Notes under the pieces: generated by a model
What the model was told of the DNA's origin: nothing
Database searches by the model: none
What the model saw: the letters and a program-made list of their open reading frames with translations, nothing else
Shown here: in pieces, positions 47,885 through 59,000 of the stretch
Position numbering within the stretch: position 1 is the stretch's first letter
Layout: the number at the start of each line of letters is the position of its first letter
Position numbers and translations under genes: made by a program
Source: Larix kaempferi
Lineage: Eukaryota; Streptophyta; Pinopsida; Pinales; Pinaceae
Assembly (NCBI GenBank): GCA_027924585.1
Contig: BSBM01001387.1
Span: forward strand, 1,674,001 to 1,738,000
Length of the DNA stretch: 64,000 bases
Direction: 5' to 3'

Positions 47885-50226
47885 GTTTGAATATGATTGT
47901 CATTGATGTCAAAGGAGCTCAGTAAGGACAAAGGAATAACCAAGGACATGATGGTAGGGTGAACTCAGTGAAAGACAAAGGAATGACAAAGGAAGTGATG
48001 ACATGGCATGTATGATGATGTGGCATGTGTGATGAAGCTGGAAAGACACATGATGATGTTCTGGTGCTATCATTAAGTCAGTCTTGCAATCTGACATCAT
48101 TCTGGAAAAAGAATGGCAAGCTTGTGAAACTTTGGAAATTGACTAAGTATGGAAAAATTAGTCATAACTGCTCTAAGAGAATGCCTGCCATAATTCATTG
48201 TTTGATAAAAATGCACACACCATCATATTAGCCTATAGCTTGTTGAAGTGGTTATCTAGTCATGGTCTCAGTTTTTCTTAAGCATATCTGAGGAGAAAGT
48301 TATAAGTCTTCCAAAATAGGGTTTGAGGATAAACTTTGAGAAATTCTTGAAAATGGCTAAGTGTTGGAAAACTAGTCCAGGTGGCCTTGGGAAAATGCTT
48401 GTTGTACCTCATAGGAGAATGATAAAAATTATCTGGAATTGTCATGCTCCATCTTGTCAAAGAGGCTATCTTTCCAATGTCTTAGTTTGCACAAAAGATG
48501 TGTGATGACGAAGTTATAGGTCTGCCAAAACAAGGTTTTAGGCAATTTTGCACCGAGTTCAGTAAAATGCCTGCCTAGGGAAAATGAAGACGAGTCTGAG
48601 AGTAAAATCAGCTTGGGTTTTCTCAGTGAAGTGGAATACATCATCTAGTTGCATTGTTTCAGGATTTTGGTGAAATAATAAATCCACCTTAGAAATTGCA
48701 CAAATTGTCTAAGTAGAAAATTACTGGTAAAACTGCCTAAGTGACCTTTGTAAAATTCCCACTATTTTCTATAGTTGATGGATTCAATTATTCTGATGGT
48801 AGGGGCTCTAGAGTTTTGATTAGTGCATCTAACCATATCATTATTTTTCCCAAATAGTCTCTGTAGTTGAAGACATTGATCTGCCAAAAGTGCCTCCCAA
48901 ACTGATTTGCACTACTCTAGTAAAATGCTCGTCGAGGAGAGAGAAAGAAGCTTCAGAGGATGAAAGTGGTATTGATTGAATCACCTTGTTGGCCTCTACC
49001 CATTGGGTGTCTCACACTTCAATTTGATTAAAATAAAAATATCATCATGTTGACATAGGGTTTGACAATTTTGTCTAAGTGTTGAATTAACAGTTTGGAA
49101 GTCTATTTTCAATGCTCACCAGATGATGTGTGTGTGTTAGTAACTTCATATTTTGACATGTTCTTGTTCATTGTTGAAGTGGATATCTAGCCATGATTTT
49201 ATTTTTCCATATGGTGATCACATGAGAAAGAATTCAATCTACCAAAGTAGAAGAAAACTTGTTTTACATATGAAGACAAAAATTTGACTGTGTCAAAATC
49301 ACATGGTTGATAAGGAATTTGGAAATGCTTGCAAGGAGGTGTCCTTCTGCTGGTAAAATCCATTAGTTAGCATGGTATTGTTCCTTGATGAACTGTCTAT
49401 CCATCCATGTAGTCATATTCCTAATTGGTCTTGACACGTGTGAAATATCGATCTACCAAAATGAGAAAAAGCTTGTTTTGCTATTCAAATGAAGGTTGAA
49501 AAGGCATTTGGAAATTCCCGCCAAAGAGTGTCCTTGTGCTGATAATTTCTCCAAATGACATGGGCATGTTTTGTAGTGATCTGGCCATCTAGATGTGGTA
49601 TCAGTTTCCTCCTTGATGCTCACATGTGTGAGATCTTGGCCTGCCAAAATAAGAGAAAAATAAGTTTAATTACACCTTATATTATGCCCACAAAGGGCTT
49701 AAGAGATAAAAGTTCCCAAGAGCTTTATTATGCCCATGGGGGCTAAATAAATACCCGCAAGGTTTAAAATATGCCCACAAGGGCTTGTGAAAAGCCTTCA
49801 GGGGCTTAAATTCCGGTAAGGGCTTATGTTATGCCCATAAGCGTCTTAATGTATAAGGGCTAAAGAGAAGCCCGCAGGGGCTTAAGAATGCACACAATGG
49901 GAAGCTCGCATGCAATGGGAGATGCCTACATGGGAGGAAAGGTGAGCCTGGGAAAGGAATCCTGCATCCTGAGATAGAGGAAGCCCACCAGCTTGAGATG
50001 GAAGGAGTCGGCATGCCTGAGATGATCAAAGAAGTTTTAATTAATTAATTAATTAAAAATTAGTAATAAACAGATTTATAAATTAAATGTTAACTAACAG
50101 ATATTTGGAAATACAGGAATGTGAAAGACTTGATTTGAAGAGGCGTGAGGATGAAAGGCCATGAGCGTGTTCTGGAAAGATGTAAGGTTTAAAGGATGAA
50201 GAATATATAAGCAAAAGATCGAAGTG
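47885..50226 (+). repeat. Array LTR5, interrupted by G2
   Basis: Collinear with the other LTRs from its start, where the TG reads GT, through the ~190-bp units, the GCCC/GGGC cluster (about 49685-49990) and the TATA-like box (50204-50212), to 50226. The G2 LTR begins there. The missing ~400 bp (R/U5) should lie beyond the window. Confidence 0.85.
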
Positions 50227-50610
50227 TGTTAGGAACCCGTGTCAACCCTTCTCTTTACTTTGTTAGTATATTATTGTTGGATGCATATGCTTTGTAAGTC
50301 GTCCTGTAGTATTTGTTGATCCATAGTTTGTATTAGCCCATGGTATTGACCCATAGTATTGGACGCATATGCTTTGTAAGTCATCTCGTAGTATTATATG
50401 TCCCATGGTATTGACCCATAGTATTGGGAATAGACTTAGTATATAAGTGTGTGTTGAGGCCAATGAAGGTACTGTAAAGTTATTTGTATTAAGCTTACTC
50501 AAAGGAGGTTTCCCCCTCGAAGTGGCTTGCGATCAATAAAGCAATTTTGAGTTTTTTTATTTCTGCTATCTCATGTATTTTCATTAATTAATTGTTGCAG
50601 GTTATTCGCA
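50227..50610 (+). repeat. G2 5' LTR
   Basis: 384 bp from TGTTAGGAACCC to about TTCGCA. It contains an internal duplication of about 84 bp (GCATATGCTTTGTAAGTC at about 50285 and 50368). Its last 150 bp match window positions 1-154. In the first 68 bp it differs from the 3' LTR at four positions by eye. Confidence 0.8.
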
Positions 50611-50612
50611 TC

Positions 50613-50624
50613 TGGTATCATAGC
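50613..50624 (+). promoter_or_regulatory. G2 primer binding site
   Basis: TGGTATCATAGC, one mismatch to the initiator Met tRNA complement, two bases after the proposed LTR end. Confidence 0.75.
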
Positions 50625-51666
50625 ACTTTCTTGGGCGTGTTGGGTGAAATTTTTGCCAAATTGTCTTTTTCGCATCTGTTACAGGTTCAGATATGGGAAT
50701 AATCCCTATCCACTTAAATGTGGGAAGTACTTGGGCATAATCCCTAAAAATCATTGTGAGGAGTACCACAGGAACCCCAAAATAGTTGGCCCATTGAGAG
50801 GACCTGACAGCAAAAAGGGCACCGACCCCTACCTGATTGACTAGTTCCCAACCGTGAGGTAAACCAAGAGCTGTCGTTTGTGGCAAAGAGGTTATCAGTT
50901 TTACTTGATTCGTGGAGTGAGGGGTATTTCCCCAATACGCAAGCTGTTAGACAGTATTGGTGGCCGAGTGAATCCCCTGAACTGTTAGGAAGCCGAGCAT
51001 ACGGGGTCCATATCTATTTTGCAGCTGATAAATCACATATTTCCTCTATCCAGAAGTATTGCCGATCACTTCGGCGTCCTTTCATATCTATCTATTGTTG
51101 ATCCCTTCCGCGTCGTTTCAGATCCATCTATTCTCGATCTCTTCTGTGTTGTTGCAGCTCCATCTGTTTTTTTATCCCTTTTACGCCGTAGTACATCCAT
51201 TCTGTAAAAATAAAAATAAAAAATAAAAAATCTATTTTTTCGCCATATCTCCCTTCTTTTCACTCTGTTTCCCTTGAAACATCCCCGACACCGCTGTCAT
51301 CCCATTCTGCATCTTTCATTCCTGAGGACCCTATCCCAAATTCCACTTCCTAAAGCCAAAAATCTCACATTTGTCTATTTTTAGGGTTTGCCATAACTTC
51401 TTTAATTTTCACCCAATCACCTTCAAATTTCGCCACTGTGTTCATTCCATATTTCTACTTCTTTGTCCCTCTCTGACAAATTTTCCCATTCTTTCATCCC
51501 ACTTCTGAAATATTCATTTTTTGCTTCCCTGTCCATTCAAAAGTGTCCAAAACCTAGTCAATCCCCAATTACCCATTAGAGTTTTTCCCAAATCCAAATT
51601 TCCCTTTACTAAATAAGCTTTTGTTTATGTTTTTCTACCCATTAAAAAAAAAAAAAACTCCTGGTT
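50625..51666 (+). other. G2 leader with a 36-bp tandem repeat
   Basis: Non-coding leader of about 1 kb before gag. Four copies of a degenerate 36-bp unit start at 51064, 51100, 51136 and 51172 (GATC[CA]CTTC-G[CT]GT core). An A/T-rich segment at 51206-51240 and an A-run at 51642-51657 follow. Confidence 0.75.
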
Positions 51667-52300
51667 ATGGTTGTCACCCGCGTAGGAGCAAAAACCATGG
51701 AGGAAGCACTTGTAGCCATCCAAACCAAACTCCAGGATCTGGATGAAAATTTTCTCGGCCTCCATCTTGAGCATTTATCCATGAACAATAAACGACAGTC
51801 TAAGTCTTCATCAGACAATGGGTTCTCATCTTCCAACAATTTCCGTGGTCCGAAGCTTGATTTTCGTTGCTTCAATGGTACTGATCCGACTGGTTGGATC
51901 TATTGTGCAAAACAATATTTCAGTCTGCATAATAATTTTGATGTCAACAAAGTTCCACTTGCATCATTTAATTTGGAACGAGAAGCTCTTCAATGGTATC
52001 GTTGGTACATCAAGGCTCATGAAGAGCCAAAATGGCCAAAGTTTTACAACTCCTTTTGCAATTATTTGGTCCTACTACTTTTGATGACTTCACAGGAGCC
52101 CTCACTAAACTTCACCAAATTGGCACTGTGAGAGAGTATCAGACAGAATTTGAGAAACTAACCAATCACATAGAAGGATTGTTTGATGAATTCTACAGGA
52201 GTTGTTTTATCAATGGTATTAAGGATGAAATCTGCTCAGAGGTTAAAATGTTCTGTCCCAACACAATTATGGAAGCACTGGGGTTGGCTAAGTTGGCATA
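51667..52300 (+). pseudogene. G2 gag
   Basis: The ATG at 51667 opens 154 codons with a coiled-coil-like start and the retrotransposon gag core (FNGTDPTGWIYCAKQYF, LEREALQWYRWYIKAHEEP). A frameshift at about 52060 moves the continuation to the frame of 52032-52301 (FGPTTFDDFTGALTKL, YRSCFINGIKDEICSEV). A stop follows ALGLAKLA. This is the gag type of chromoviruses related to but distinct from G3. Confidence 0.85.
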
Positions 52301-53227
52301 AGACAAGATTGCAGCACAACAATGCTCCAAACCCACTTTTGTTCCCTTCCAAAATATGGGTTCTCAATGACCTCCCATCTCGCCAGCTCCTCGACCAACT
52401 CCTATCAAGCATTTGTATGAAACAGAGATGCAGGCACGTAGCGAAAAAGGGCTTTGTTATAATTGTGATGAGAAATTCACTTGGGGACATAGATGTGTTC
52501 AACAAAATCTCTATCTCTTGGATGTGGATTCTCCGCCTGCCTTTGCAATTGGTGAAGAAGCTCCAGATACAATGGATGATTAGGTCGACATTCAGGAGCC
52601 ACCTATTGCCCCTCCGTCTCAGGAAGACCACCCAGAGATATCTCTCCATGCTTTAGCTGGAATCACCACCCCCTAAACAATGCGGGTCAGGGGTTACTTC
52701 AATAAGATTCCTCTTACAATACTCATTGATTCTAGTAGCACTCACAACTTCATTGACTCTCGGATAGCCAAATAGGCTAATTGTTTTGTCCATCCTTGAT
52801 CCAACTTTGAGGTCATGGTTTCCAATGGGGCCACCTTACCATACAAGGGGAAGTGTCACAATGTGCATATCTCTCTGGAAGATTATAACCTGTGCTCTGA
52901 CATGTTTGCCTTATCCTTAAGTGGATGCGATGTGGTTTTGGGCGTTCAATGGTTATGCACTCTTGGCCCCATCTTATGGGATTTTGCTAAACTTTGGATG
53001 TAGTTTTCAGTTAATGGGAAACAACACAAATTTATGGGCTTACAACCAGGGTCTCTTCGCATCATCAGTTCACATCGCCTGGAGAAGATCCTTAAGGAGA
53101 ATTCACATGGTGTCATCGCTAAGCTCCACTCCATTTAGATGCACCCATCAACGGTCTCCACTACTCTCTTGGATAGATATACAAGTTTCTTTGCTGAACC
53201 TATGGGCTTGTTGCCTTCAAGAGACCT
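52301..53227 (+). pseudogene. G2 zinc knuckle and retropepsin
   Basis: The zinc knuckle CYNCDEKFTWGHRC (52455-52496) and the protease active site ILIDSSSTHNFIDS (about 52719-52760, usual Gly replaced by Ser) lie in one frame broken by stops near 52370, 52582, 52675 and 52772. The second half of PR (open 52815-53003) has CDVVLGVQWL, the ILG-type block. A PR-RT linker follows to FAEPMGLLPSR (about 53195-53225), where RT should begin. Confidence 0.8.
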
Positions 53228-53490
53228 TTTCGATAAGAATTTAGCTGCATCTACATCTCAGAAGGAAATGATGGCTATTTTGCATGCAGTACAGAAGTGG
53301 TAGCCATACCTATTAGGGAATTATTTCTACATTAAGACTGATCTCTAGAGTCTGGAAAATTTCCTGGAACAATGGGTCTCCTCCCCAGCACACCTAAAAT
53401 GGGTTATCCAACTCCTGGGTTATTCCTATGCGATCACTTACAAGAAAGGTAAGGACAATCTGGTGGCAGATGCTCCTTCTTGCACATTGG
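53228..53490 (+). pseudogene. G2 RNase H remnant, directly after an RT deletion
   Basis: Immediately after the PR-RT linker the text jumps to the RNase H block STSQKEMMAILHAVQKW, then LLGNYFYIKTDL and ITYKKGKDNLVADA. The whole RT and the first catalytic Asp of RNase H are absent. Stops at about 53302 and 53348 are later decay. Confidence 0.8.
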
Positions 53491-53990
53491 ATGACCTAGT
53501 TTCTCTTACAACTATTTCTATGCTTGTTCCAAATTGGTTGCAATCTGTTCAACAAGGTTATCTCTTCTATGAACTCCATGCTTCTCCATCGATAGGGTAC
53601 TCTGGGTTCCTCAAAACGTATGTCCAAGACGAATGTAACTTATTTTGGCAGGGACTGAAAATGACAATTCAACAGATGGTGGATGATTATCCTGCTTTCT
53701 AGGTCAACAAGGGTGAACTGACACTCCTTTTGGGACTGATCAAACCCTTGCCTATTCCTACACAAATTTGGACAACTATGTCTATGGACTTACTTGAAGA
53801 GCTCTGGTACTACAATACCACATCTAAAATGACACCATATGAAGTAGTCTATGGACAGGCACCCCAGTTCTTCTTCCATACACCCTCAGTAGTTTCCCAG
53901 TTCAGGCAATTGACTCGGTTCTTCGAAAGCGCGATCAAATTCTTATCATTCTGCAAGAAAATCTTCACATGGCAAGAATTCGACTGAAAC
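53491..53990 (+). pseudogene. G2 integrase remnant with core deletion
   Basis: The zinc domain is recognisable (LHASPSIGYSGFLKTY) but the second His is Tyr and the CxxC pair is lost. The core begins at LPIPTQIWTTMSMDL with the first catalytic Asp and then skips to YYNTTSKMTPYEVVYGQAP, so the second Asp and the Glu are deleted. Integration by its own product is impossible. Confidence 0.8.
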
Positions 53991-54237
53991 AACAAGCCGA
54001 TCAACACCATTCAGAGTGCAGTTTTCACACAGCTGATATGGTTCTTCTTCGTCTACAACCTTACACGCAATCCTCCCTGAAACTCCGAAGGCGTCAGATT
54101 CTCTATCAATCTATCAATCTATCCCAGAGGTATTCATTCAATGGCACAAAATGCAACCTGAGGATGCTCCAGGGGAACCACTCCTTCAGATTCTACATCA
54201 ATTTCCACATCTAAATCTTTGAGGACAAAGCTTTCTC
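53991..54237 (+). pseudogene. G2 integrase C-terminus and chromodomain tail
   Basis: Contains a GDMVLLRLQPY-like segment (ADMVLLRLQPYTQSSLKL), then in another frame a chromodomain-like tail with VFIQWHKMQPEDAPGEPL and FPHLN. This identifies G2 as a chromovirus rather than a Tat/Athila element. Confidence 0.7.
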
Positions 54238-54239
54238 TA

Positions 54240-54251
54240 AGGGAGAGGGGA
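54240..54251 (+). promoter_or_regulatory. G2 polypurine tract
   Basis: AGGGAGAGGGGA ending directly at the 3' LTR start TGTCAGGAACCC. Confidence 0.8.
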
Positions 54252-54319
54252 TGTCAGGAACCCTTGTCAACCCTTCTCTTTACTTTGTTAGTATATTGTT
54301 GTTGGACGCATATGCTTTG
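54252..54319 (+). repeat. G2 3' LTR, first 68 bp
   Basis: Matches 50227-50294 with four differences, ending at GCATATGCTTTG where the G3 LTR begins. The remainder should follow the G3 right LTR. Confidence 0.85.
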
Positions 54320-56041
54320 TGTAGTGTCCCCTCTACCATACCAGCGTGATAGAGAGGATCACCGTGCTCAATCCGGGCAATTAGCCCCAAAACGTTGGAA
54401 TTAAAATCATTGATGCAAAGACCTGTATCTATGCATACTATGGAAAAACGACTGTAATCAAATCAATGTTGTTGATCTCTAACACACATTCAAGATTCTG
54501 TGACAGCCATGAAGTAAAGATCTGTGCAGAACTATACAAGATCATATGGAAATGCATAAACTTTTAAAAAACACAGCAGAAGCAAATTCGTTTAATACAT
54601 CCACATACATTCATAACATTCATCAAATGATAATTGCTAATTTACACCAGAGAATACTTATCTCAATAAGGCAGTCCCAAGCAACTGGCTATGCAACTGC
54701 AACGTTCCACCCAACCATAGGCCAGTGTGCTCCTTAATCTCTCAGCACCACTGCCACCCCCCGAGCTGGGCATGATCTCTACAAGGAACCAGGGAACAGC
54801 AGACTCACACATAGCCAAGCATACACCAAAATGATCCAAGCCAATCTACAATTGGGTTTATCAGGCTGCTAGGAGATGGAAAGGAAGAATTGCTAAGCTA
54901 GTGAGCTCAACTACAGAGCTATGGGTACCTCTCTCAGATCTATCTAGCTTGGCACTCACAATGCCTACACACCCAACACCAGGAAGTATTCTCTTCACTG
55001 CCATACAGTCCCTCAAGCCATACCTTCCTCTCTAGTGCTCTCAGGGTGTGCATAGAAAAGTAGCCAGCCCTCTTAATCTTCTTGAGAGGATACTCCCTAC
55101 ACTAGGTTTATCAAGCCAATTCTGTCCACTACCATTCCAGTTTCTTGCTCATGGGTTCCAAACAAAACAGGGATGCACCTAACAGCAACCTACACTTGTT
55201 GAGCATGAGAAAACGTTTCCAACAGCGGGATGCATGAGATGGGGTTTCCTGGACTTCAGAAAAAACGTGGGTAGACTCAAAACGTATTGGCACTTTGGAA
55301 ATTCGACTGGGGAAACAAAACCCATTCCAGAAAAACGCCCTAGGACCAAAAACGCCCTCACCCTCGATCCCAATTCGCGTCCCTCCTTCCCCAGCTGTTG
55401 CACAATCCAAAAACGAGTTCCTGGGCATGGAAAAACACAGGGTTATGGTGAAAAACGTGAGGATAACTTCCCGGGAGCTCAAGCTGCGTGAGAGGAAGAA
55501 CGTAATGCATGAGGAATGGCCTTGGGTAGCATTTCGTGGGGGTTTTCTTGCCCATCAAGCCAAAAATACGATTTTCAGGTTGGTAGCTTGCCCATGCACG
55601 AAAATCTGACTGCCATACCTCTCCCATCCCAAGACATTAACTGCCTTAACCAATTTCTTGGAAAAAATTAAATGATTGGGTACATGAGACAAAATGGGTA
55701 GTTGATGGTTTATGGGTTTCCCCATTGACACATGGATTAACACCATTGGCTCAAGGTTTTGAATAATTTCCCTCCCTTTTCCTTGTAAAGTCATGCCCCA
55801 TCTCTTTTGTTGCATTGCATAGCCGGTTGTGGGTTTTTCTTTGAAATTCATAATTACATGATGTTTTATTTACATTGTGCCCATCTCGCACAAGAACCAT
55901 GGGCATCTATTTTTAATTGCCGATTCATGAAACGCTAAATCGATGGTGGGGCCTTGGCCTTGAGCTCCTCACCATGATTAAATTACAATATTTACATCAT
56001 TTACGGTTTAATACAAAGGGGGTCAAAATGGGGACATTACA
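54320..56041 (-). repeat. G3 3' LTR
   Basis: 1722 bp, plus-strand ends TGTAGTGTCC and CATTACA (TGTA/TACA termini). It contains a cluster of AAAACG motifs at about 55209-55455 and a CTTGAGCTC block shared with the G1 LTRs. Short open frames within it are not considered genes. Confidence 0.95.
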
Positions 56042-56054
56042 TTCCCCTCCCCTT
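56042..56054 (-). promoter_or_regulatory. G3 polypurine tract
   Basis: The minus strand reads AAGGGGAGGGGAA immediately before the 3' LTR. Confidence 0.9.
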
Positions 56055-56069
56055 ACATTAGCACTGTCC

Positions 56070-59000
56070 TCAGTGCTCATCAAAATTGAACAAAAATGGA
56101 TATGCCACCCTCATGGCATCCTCCAGCTCCCAGGTAGCCTCATCGGGACCGTAGTGCTTCCATTGCACCTTTACCTGTCCGATGGCTCGGTTCCGGAGCA
56201 ATGTTACCTTCTTGTCTAGGATGCACAATGGATCGGTTTGGAATTCTCCCTCGGGTTCCACCTGGATCACATCCCAATTAATCACATGGTTAGGATCATG
56301 TACATATTTCTTAAGCAAAGAGACGTGAAAAACATTATGAGCTTTAGTGCTAGCAGGTAATGCAAGTCTATATGCAACTGGTCCTATTCTTTCAAGCACT
56401 TCAAATGGCCCACAATATTTAGGTGATAGCTTGGCACAACTCCCAAGCTTCAAAGAACTCTTCCTTGATTTCACTCTAAGATATACATGATCCCCAACAT
56501 TGAATTCCCTATGCACTCTATGTTTATCTGCATAGCTTTTCTGTCTATCCTGGGCTGCTTTTAAATTTTGCCGGATCTTTGCAACCTCTTGTTCCATTTC
56601 CTTAAGCAATTCTGGCCCAAGTACAATTCTGTTCACTGGATTGTCCCAAGTCACTGGTGTCCTACACCTTCTGCCGTACAAAGCCTCATAAGGACTCATT
56701 CCCAATGATGCTTGTTGCCCATTGTTATATGCAAATTCTACCAAGTGTAGATAATCCTCCCACTTGGATGGTTCGTCCATTACATACATACGGAGCATGT
56801 CTTCAAGCACCCGATTTACTCTTTCTGTTTGCCCATCTGTTTGAGGATGGTATGCGGTACTAAAGCTTAGCTGTGTACCCAAATCTGCAAAGAGCCCTTT
56901 CCAAAAATTGGAAGTGAACTTGGTATCTCTGTCAGAAATTATTACCTTAGGCAACCCATGTAATCTGAAAATTTCCTTCATGAAAATATTTGCAATGGCA
57001 TCGGCTTTGTGTGTGGACTTAACCGGTATAAAATGTGCTGCCTTTGTTAACTTGTCCACCACAACCATGATGGAATCATGTTGTCTCTTAGTCATTGGCA
57101 ATCCCGTAATAAAATCCATGGATATTACTTCCCATTTCCATTCTGGAATTGGCACTGGAAGCAATAAACCTGCTGGGTGTTGGTGTTCACTCTTCACTTG
57201 TTGACATTCCATGCACTTAGAAATGTATTCAGCAACATCCTTCTTCATGCCTGGCCAGAAATAATATTTCCTTGCTGTAGCAATTGTTTTCTGATATCCC
57301 GGGTGACCAGAGTATGGAGCTTTATGGATCTCATCCATAACCATTCTCCTCAAACCTGCCGCATTTGGAATATAGACTCTATTCTTATAAGTAAGAAGTC
57401 CTCCTTCTTCCAAATGATAGCCCTCATACTTCCTTTCAATGTTTTGCTGCTGCAATTTGCCCTTTATCTGCTCATACACTTCATCCTCAACCATATGGTT
57501 AACAATCTGCTGCCTCAAATCTGGTTGGCAAGCACTAAGCACTGCCACATACATTTCATGTACCTTCCTGCTGAGTGCATCAGCCACCTTGTTCTCTTTC
57601 CCTTTTATGTGCTTGATTTCGAAATCAAATTCACACAAAATTTCCAACCATCTAGCTTGCCTAGCATTTAAAGTTGGCTGATCAAACAAGTATTTCAGAC
57701 CACAATGGTCTGTCCTTAGCTCAAATTTTCTTCCCATTAGATAATGCCTCCACATCTTCAAAGCATGTACTATGGCTGCAAGTTCTATATCATGAGTAGC
57801 ATAGTTCTTCTCATGCTCCTTCAACTTTCTTGACTCATAGCATATCACGTGGTTGTCTTGCATAAGAACTCCTCCAAGTCCTTGATTGCATGCGTCTGTA
57901 CACACCACAAAGTCTTTTTCCGGATCTGCAATTTTCAGAATAGGTGCACTTGTAAGAAGATTCTTCAACCGTTGAAAACTTTCCTCACATCTTGGCGACC
58001 ATTCAAACTTTATCCCCTTCTTTTGCAAAGAAGTGATCGGGTTAGCAACCTTGGAGAATCCTTCGATAAACCTCCTGTAGTAACCAGCAAGGCCCATAAA
58101 AGATCTCACATCAGTCACATTCCTTGGAGTTGGCCAATTCATAATGGCTTCAATCTTCTCAGGGTCTACAGATATTCCTTCGTCGGAGATGATGTGACCC
58201 AAATAATGAATTCTATCTTTATAAAAGTCACATTTGCTCAACTTGGCATACAACTTATGCTCCCTTAATAACTGCATTGTCATTCTCAAATGTTCTTCAT
58301 GCTCATCTTCATTCTTGGAATAGATGAGAATATCATCTAGAAATACAAGAACAAACTTGTCCAAATATTTGCTAAAAACATTATTCATGAGACACATGAA
58401 TGTAGCTGGTGCATTCGTGAGGCCAAATGGTACCACTACAAACTCATAGTGTCCATACCTCGTTCTAAAGGCTGTCTTATGAATATCTTCTTCTTTGATT
58501 CTTACCTGATGGTACCCAGACCTCAGGTCAATCTTTGAAAATACCTTTGCTCCTCTCATTTGATCAAAAAGGTCATCAATTCGGGGCAATGGGTATTTAT
58601 TCTTCACTGTGACTTTGTTCAACTGCCTGTAGTCAATACATAACCTGAGTGTTCCATCTTTCTTTTTCACAAATAGAACAGGTGCTCCCCACGGGGACAC
58701 ACTTGGCCTAATATATTTCTTTTCTAGCAACTCTTGTAATTGCATCTTCAATTCTAGCAATTCCGGTGTACTCATCCTGTAGGGTGTCTTAGACACTGGT
58801 GCCGCTCCTGGCACAAGTTCAATTGTAAAGTCAATGTCTCTCTTTGGAGGGAGTCCCGGAATCTCATCAGGAAAAACATCCCTGAATTCTTGCAATACAC
58901 GATAGTCCTCCAATTTAAGAGTTTCATTCTCTGCTGCCTCTAAAACGTGAGCTGCATACAGTTGACATCCCTTCCTACAGAACTTCTTCAGTTGCATGGC

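Larger units (their letters stand above)
26124..50226 (+). mobile_element. Head-to-tail multimer of a gag-only LTR element: five LTRs, four internal regions
   Basis: LTRs start at 26124, 31576, 37014, 42499 and 47885, giving periods of 5452, 5438, 5485 and 5386 bp. Each LTR end is followed by an initiator-Met-type primer site, a gag region, a non-coding tail and a polypurine tract leading into the next LTR. There is no PR, IN, RT or RNase H anywhere. Gag and the CAAAGGGGGAGAATG tract resemble SIRE/Maximus copia elements, so this fits the published class of terminal-repeat retrotransposons with a GAG domain (TR-GAG). The tandem shared-LTR form is expected from unequal recombination between LTRs. 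Copies differ throughout, which argues against a simple assembly duplication. Confidence 0.85.
50227..54319 (+). mobile_element. G2: chromovirus deletion derivative inserted in array LTR5
   Basis: Has a 5' LTR (50227-50610), primer site, 1-kb leader, gag, PR, then RNase H, integrase remnants and a chromodomain tail, a polypurine tract and the first 68 bp of the 3' LTR (54252-54319), which G3 interrupts. RT and most of the integrase core are missing. The left target site would be AAGTG (50222-50226); its partner lies outside the window. Confidence 0.85.

Noticed and set aside
26124-50226. Array as a pure assembly duplication
   Set aside because: Units differ by many substitutions, indels and distinct stop codons, so they are separate sequences. 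Long-read confirmation of order would still be useful.
54546-54737. Identical 63-codon frames in both G3 LTRs (also 62522-62713)
   Set aside because: Identity reflects LTR duplication; short, antisense to the element, and without recognisable motifs.
57177-57671. 164-codon plus-strand frame within G3
   Set aside because: It is antisense to the intact integrase/RNase H coding region and has no family resemblance.
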